From positions 75,573 to 114,005 of the forward strand of contig MESA01000031.1 of NCBI GenBank assembly GCA_001770775.1: DNA of 38,433 nucleotides. Direction: 5' to 3'. The notes below the pieces were generated by a model. That model saw only the letters and a program-made list of their open reading frames with translations. It did not search any database and was not told the origin of the DNA. Positions 33,719 to 38,433 of this stretch are shown here, one piece after another; the first letter of the stretch is position 1, and each line of letters begins with the position of its first letter. The position numbers were made by a program, and so were the translations under genes. This DNA comes from Burkholderiales bacterium RIFCSPHIGHO2_12_FULL_63_20 (GTDB lineage Bacteria > Pseudomonadota > Gammaproteobacteria > Burkholderiales > Burkholderiaceae_C).

Positions 33719-35284
33719 TCACCAGGGCGCTTTGACGCTTCGCCAGTCGCGCAAGGCCCGGTTGGCCTGGCGGCGCAGCTTGCGACGGCGTCCGTGCAGC
33801 CAGTCCTGCACCCAGCGGGCGCGTGCGTCTTCTGCGGCGGCACGCGCGTACCAGCCTTCGGCCACGGCCTCGTCCTGGATGTGGCCCATGGCGTCGAGCG
33901 TCCGCTTCAGGGCTCGCCCGTGCGCCTGGTAACGCTTGGGTTTCCACGCGGGCGCAAACAGGTCGGCCATCAGGCGCAGGCGTTTGGCGCGCTTGCGCAG
34001 GGTATGCAATTCCACCTCTGACAGCTTGCCAGCGTGTCGCGCAGCCTCTCGGCAGCGTGTACGCCATTGACCCAGACGCTGCACCAACCAGGGCCGATAG
34101 GGCTGTTGCGACTCGGCGTTGTCGCCCGGTGGGTGCAGCAGCGCCGCCAGCAGGTCCAGGCACAGCGTGGTCGCCGCCCCCGAGCGCGCCAGCGCGATCA
34201 CCGCCTCATCGTGGGTGGCGGACATGTCCGGGTAGGGCAAGAGCAGATCCGGCCCCCCCTTGCGAACGATCTTGGCGGGCAGCCAGGCCAGGGCCTGCGC
34301 ATCACGCCACAAGCCCAGTTGCGCATAGAGCGCATCGGCGTGCGCCAAGGCCGCGTGAGGGAAGGGCAGACTCGTGGGCTTGAGCAGGCGAGCGAGCGCC
34401 CGCAGGCGGCGCAAGCCCAATCGCCACTGGTAGCCGGTTTGCTGCAACACAGCGGGGGCCGTGCCCAGCTCGCTCATGTTGGCGCTGATCTGTTCCAGGC
34501 AGCTTTCCAGCGCGGCGCGCCAGGCCTGGTCCAGCGTGCTGTCTGGCTGCAGTCGCGCGGGGCGGGCCAGCGTGGCGTGTTCGGCCTCTGCTTCAGACGG
34601 TGGGGTGTCGGATCTGGAGGCCAGTCGCGCCAGCCGGTCACCCCGGTGGGCCTTGGTCTGGGTGTCCAGCCACACGCCATGGCGCCTCACCCAGTCGCGG
34701 CTGGCTTCGATCACGGCCATGGGGTGGCCGGAAATCGACTCGATTTCCAGCTCGCGCACTGTCACGTTCAACTCGCCCGCGTGGATGTGACCCAGGTCGA
34801 GGGCCAGCTCCACCACGCCTTCATAAGGGGTGCCCGCGCCCACGGTCACGCGGGCACGATGGCGGGTGATGTCGGTGCGGTACAGCTCGATCAAGCCCGT
34901 GGCGGTGCCACTGGGGTCTTGCGCCGGGTCCCAGCCCAGCACCGCGCGCAAGGCGGCCTCGGCCGGCGTGCCGTGGTGGCGGTCCAGATCGGCCACCACC
35001 GCTTGCCCCGCCTTGGGCGCTTTGGCAGGCTGGTTGTCCTCCAGGCGCATCATGGTGTTGCTGCCGCCGGCCTTGACGGTCTGCACCCACTGACGCCCTT
35101 CCTGGCGCACGCGCAGGGCCATGTTGGCGTGAGCCAGGGCGCGCTCGGGCGTGTCGAAATAAGCTGCCCGCAGACGTAAGGGCGCATGGTGACCGCCATC
35201 CAGGGCGGTGAGCTCGGCCTGCACAGCACTCAGTGCCAGGGCCGGGATTTGGAATTTCAGTTCGATTTCCTGCATGGATGGCAT
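33719..35284 (-). CDS. CYTH and CHAD domain-containing protein
   Basis: A 521-residue protein linked to inorganic polyphosphate biology. The N-terminal CYTH/triphosphate tunnel domain (about residues 1-210) starts with the ExExK motif EIELKF (Glu6, Glu8, Lys10). It continues with YFDTPERAL, ALRVRQEG and REIE-like strands (VRELEIESISG) that line the tunnel. The CHAD domain (about 265-515) is His- and Arg-rich helices, including QWRLGLRRLRALARLL and ELHTLRKRAKRLRLM. CYTH domains bind or hydrolyse triphosphates, and CHAD binds polyphosphate. Whether this one is an active tripolyphosphatase cannot be read off. An in-frame ATG at 35275 is an alternative start. Confidence 0.92.
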   Translation of the reverse strand: MPSMQEIELKFQIPALALSAVQAELTALDGGHHAPLRLRAAYFDTPERALAHANMALRVRQEGRQWVQTVKAGGSNTMMRLEDNQPAKAPKAGQAVVADLDRHHGTPAEAALRAVLGWDPAQDPSGTATGLIELYRTDITRHRARVTVGAGTPYEGVVELALDLGHIHAGELNVTVRELEIESISGHPMAVIEASRDWVRRHGVWLDTQTKAHRGDRLARLASRSDTPPSEAEAEHATLARPARLQPDSTLDQAWRAALESCLEQISANMSELGTAPAVLQQTGYQWRLGLRRLRALARLLKPTSLPFPHAALAHADALYAQLGLWRDAQALAWLPAKIVRKGGPDLLLPYPDMSATHDEAVIALARSGAATTLCLDLLAALLHPPGDNAESQQPYRPWLVQRLGQWRTRCREAARHAGKLSEVELHTLRKRAKRLRLMADLFAPAWKPKRYQAHGRALKRTLDAMGHIQDEAVAEGWYARAAAEDARARWVQDWLHGRRRKLRRQANRALRDWRSVKAPW

Positions 35285-35334
35285 TGTGTCCTGTGCTTCA
35301 CCCTCTGGGCGTGAGACGATGTCGACAGAGATGT

Positions 35335-35364
35335 TTGAGTGATATCCCGCAAGCCCGATAAAAT
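35335..35364 (+). promoter_or_regulatory. promoter of the DUF3460-scpA unit
   Basis: TTGAGT (35335-35340) and TAAAAT (35359-35364) are spaced 18 bp apart. The predicted start is near 35371, about 27 bp before the DUF3460 ATG. The -10 hexamer lies entirely in the centre of an inverted repeat (next entry). Confidence 0.6.
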
Positions 35365-35374
35365 AGCGGGCTTG
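35350..35374. promoter_or_regulatory. inverted repeat spanning the -10 box
   Basis: CAAGCCCG (35350-35357) and CGGGCTTG (35367-35374) are perfect 8-bp arms around a 9-base AT-rich centre that contains the -10 hexamer. Transcription would begin inside the right arm, so an RNA hairpin is unlikely. It could be an operator where a dimeric repressor blocks polymerase. Confidence 0.5.
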
Positions 35375-35397
35375 ATACCCCTAAGCAGGACCACACC

Positions 35398-35601
35398 ATG
35401 CCCCTTTTCTGGAAGCCTTACAAGTCCGACGCGACCCAGTTCATCGACAGCCTCAAGCAGCGCGACCCGCAGCTCGAAGAGCGTCAGCGTCAGGGCCGCT
35501 TCCTGCTGTGGGACCGTGCCCCGGTGGACCTGGACACGCAAAAGGCCCAGCGCGAAGCCCGCGTGGACCAAAAGCCCTACGTCTACCAGACCAAGGGTTG
35601 A
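35398..35601 (+). CDS. DUF3460 family small protein
   Basis: A 67-residue soluble protein of unknown function, recognisable by the family pattern: ATQFIDSLKQRDPQLEERQ, GRFLLWDRAPVDLD and a C-terminal VDQKPYVYQTKG. It is highly charged and probably small and helical. AGGA (35387-35390) lies 7 nt before the ATG. DUF3460 genes in Betaproteobacteria commonly precede scpA and panBC, as here (34-bp gap to scpA), so the arrangement is conserved. Its job in that cluster is not known. Confidence 0.88.
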   Translation: MPLFWKPYKSDATQFIDSLKQRDPQLEERQRQGRFLLWDRAPVDLDTQKAQREARVDQKPYVYQTKG

Positions 35602-35635
35602 AGCGTCTGACGGCAGGCAGAGCACAGGCTGAGCG

Positions 35636-36499
35636 GTGACGCACGAAGCCCTGACCGCCTCTGATGGCGGGATGTCGGTGCCGGGCCTGGATGCCCAGGG
35701 CCTGCCCTTGGTGGTCGATCAGGTCGCCTTGGCGCGGCTGTATGGCGAGCCCTTGTTCGCCATGCCCACCGACCTCTACATCCCGCCCGATGCCCTCGAG
35801 ATCTTCCTCGAAACCTTCGAGGGCCCGCTCGACTTGCTGCTCTACCTGATCCGCAAGCAGAACTTCAACATCCTCGACATCCCGCTGGCCGACGTCACGC
35901 GCCAGTACCTCGCTTACGTCGATCAGATCCGCAAGCACAACCTTGAGCTGGCCTCGGAGTACCTGCTGATGGCGGCGATGCTCATCGAGATCAAGTCGCG
36001 CATGCTGCTGCCGCCCAAGAAGGTGGAGGGCGCCGACGAGGCCGAAGACCCGCGTGCCGAACTGGTGCGCCGCCTCATCGAGTACGAGCGCATGAAGCTG
36101 GCCGCGGCCGGACTCGATCAATTGCCCGTGCTGGGGCGCGACTTTCTGCGCGTCGAGGTGCACAGCGACCCCTCGCTGAACGTGCGTCACCCTGACGTCA
36201 GCGTGGCCGATCTGCGCGAAGCCTGGCTGGACATCCTCCAGCGTGCCAAGCTACACACCCATCACACCATCTCCCGTGAAGAGCTCTCGGTGCGCGAGCA
36301 CATGAGCATGGTGCTGCGCACCCTGCAAGGCAAGCGCTTTGTTGAGTTCGAGCAGTTGTTCGACGTGACCCGCGGCACCCCTGTCCTGGTCGTCACCTTC
36401 ATCGCCCTGCTGGAGCTGGCCAAAGAGTGCCTGCTCGAGATCACGCAGGCCGAGGCCTTTGCGCCCATCTACGTGCGGCTCGCCTACGAGCCGGCCTAG
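35636..36499 (+). CDS. scpA: segregation and condensation protein A
   Basis: A 287-residue kleisin subunit of the Smc-ScpAB condensin complex, which bridges the Smc head and neck and is needed for chromosome compaction and segregation. The ScpA signature is clear: [23 protein letters not shown] (about residues 61-83), then [21 protein letters not shown]. The C-terminal winged-helix part holds [18 protein letters not shown] and [13 protein letters not shown]. The start is GTG at 35636; an in-frame ATG at 35669 would shorten the variable N-terminal tail by 11 residues. The partner scpB is not in the window. The gene probably shares a transcript with the DUF3460 gene. Confidence 0.93.
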   Translation: MTHEALTASDGGMSVPGLDAQGLPLVVDQVALARLYGEPLFAMPTDLYIPPDALEIFLETFEGPLDLLLYLIRKQNFNILDIPLADVTRQYLAYVDQIRKHNLELASEYLLMAAMLIEIKSRMLLPPKKVEGADEAEDPRAELVRRLIEYERMKLAAAGLDQLPVLGRDFLRVEVHSDPSLNVRHPDVSVADLREAWLDILQRAKLHTHHTISREELSVREHMSMVLRTLQGKRFVEFEQLFDVTRGTPVLVVTFIALLELAKECLLEITQAEAFAPIYVRLAYEPA

Positions 36500-36549
36500 A
36501 ATCCCGTCACCCTTTTGCATGGGGCCTGTTGCCCAGGTCCCCCTTCAAG

Positions 36550-38263
<1,714 letters not shown>

Positions 38264-38346
38264 GCCAGCGCGCATCGGGATGATGCGCAAAGCGGGTCTG
38301 GTTCTTGCTGAAGGTTCAGGGTGTTCCCTAACCTTGGTAGTACCCG

Positions 38347-38433
38347 ATGACTCGTCTCTTTCAACGATGTGGCGCGACTGGCATGGTGGGCGCCGCCATG
38401 CTGTCGGCGCCTGGGTGGGCTCTGGCCGAAGCC
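38347..38433 (+). CDS. exported protein, N-terminus only (runs off the window)
   Basis: Twenty-nine codons are visible before the edge, open throughout. They read as a Sec-type signal peptide: basic N-region (MTRLFQRCG), hydrophobic core (MVGAAMLSAPGWAL) and an ALA-EA cleavage-like site. It starts 83 bp after panC and may be a separate gene. There is no strong ribosome-binding site. The protein cannot be identified from this fragment. Confidence 0.5.
   Translation, partial: MTRLFQRCGATGMVGAAMLSAPGWALAEA

Overview
This looks like a chromosomal segment from a GC-rich betaproteobacterium of the order Burkholderiales, probably from the Comamonadaceae, Leptothrix or Aquabacterium neighbourhood. 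The order is inferred from gene content: nuoN followed by a DUF2818 gene, DUF1178, DUF2069, a DUF3460 gene before scpA, a CYTH-CHAD protein, and an alanine/lysine-rich histone H1-like protein. The genus is a guess. Coding density is high and almost every gene is housekeeping or regulatory. I see no insertion sequence, prophage, CRISPR array or rRNA. There is one tRNA, tRNA-Ser(TGA).

Layout. 1-2831 (+): the end of the NADH dehydrogenase operon (nuoN, entering from the left edge), then DUF2818, a Nudix ADP-ribose pyrophosphatase and DUF1178. 2882-4818 (-): a glycolate/D-lactate-type FAD oxidase overlapping a DUF2069 membrane protein. 4889-8019 (+): a YihY/BrkB membrane protein, a stand-alone CBS-pair protein with its own promoter and terminator, and chorismate synthase aroC. 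8114-11451 (-): gloA, then ridA-dsbB-pabBC as a tight operon. 11496-15785 (+): a chemoreceptor and the DNA-uptake channel comEC. 15792-17081 (-): a CNNM/CorC-type membrane protein. 17143-18085 (+): apaH and tRNA-Ser. 18162-20412 (-): the H1-like DNA-binding protein, a small acidic protein and a two-domain fasciclin lipoprotein, with a possible small + strand lipoprotein among them. 20647-22191 (+): the NAD(P)H-hydrate repair enzyme. 22206-29467 (-): a three-gene signalling operon (hybrid histidine kinase with HPt, REC-PAS-GGDEF-EAL protein, GGDEF diguanylate cyclase), with a soluble histidine kinase divergent at 29592-30377. 30391-31503 (-): Mrp/ApbC. 31631-33712 (+): metG. 33719-35284 (-): CYTH-CHAD protein. 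35398-38263 (+): DUF3460, scpA, panB, panC. An exported protein begins at 38347 and runs off the right edge.

How the genes work together. Several clusters are metabolically or logically coherent. aroC makes chorismate, which PabBC diverts to p-aminobenzoate for folate. panB and panC make pantothenate. The 22.2-29.5 kb operon looks like one phosphorelay/cyclic-di-GMP module: a kinase with its own HPt, a receiver-EAL phosphodiesterase and a diguanylate cyclase whose genes overlap or nearly touch. The most unusual local signal is a 31-bp near-perfect AT-rich palindrome at 18822-18852. It sits over the upstream/start region of the H1-like gene, whose C-terminal part resembles a ribbon-helix-helix domain. 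Autoregulation is a testable hypothesis. I found no clearly unprecedented system; the candidates worth checking are listed as findings.
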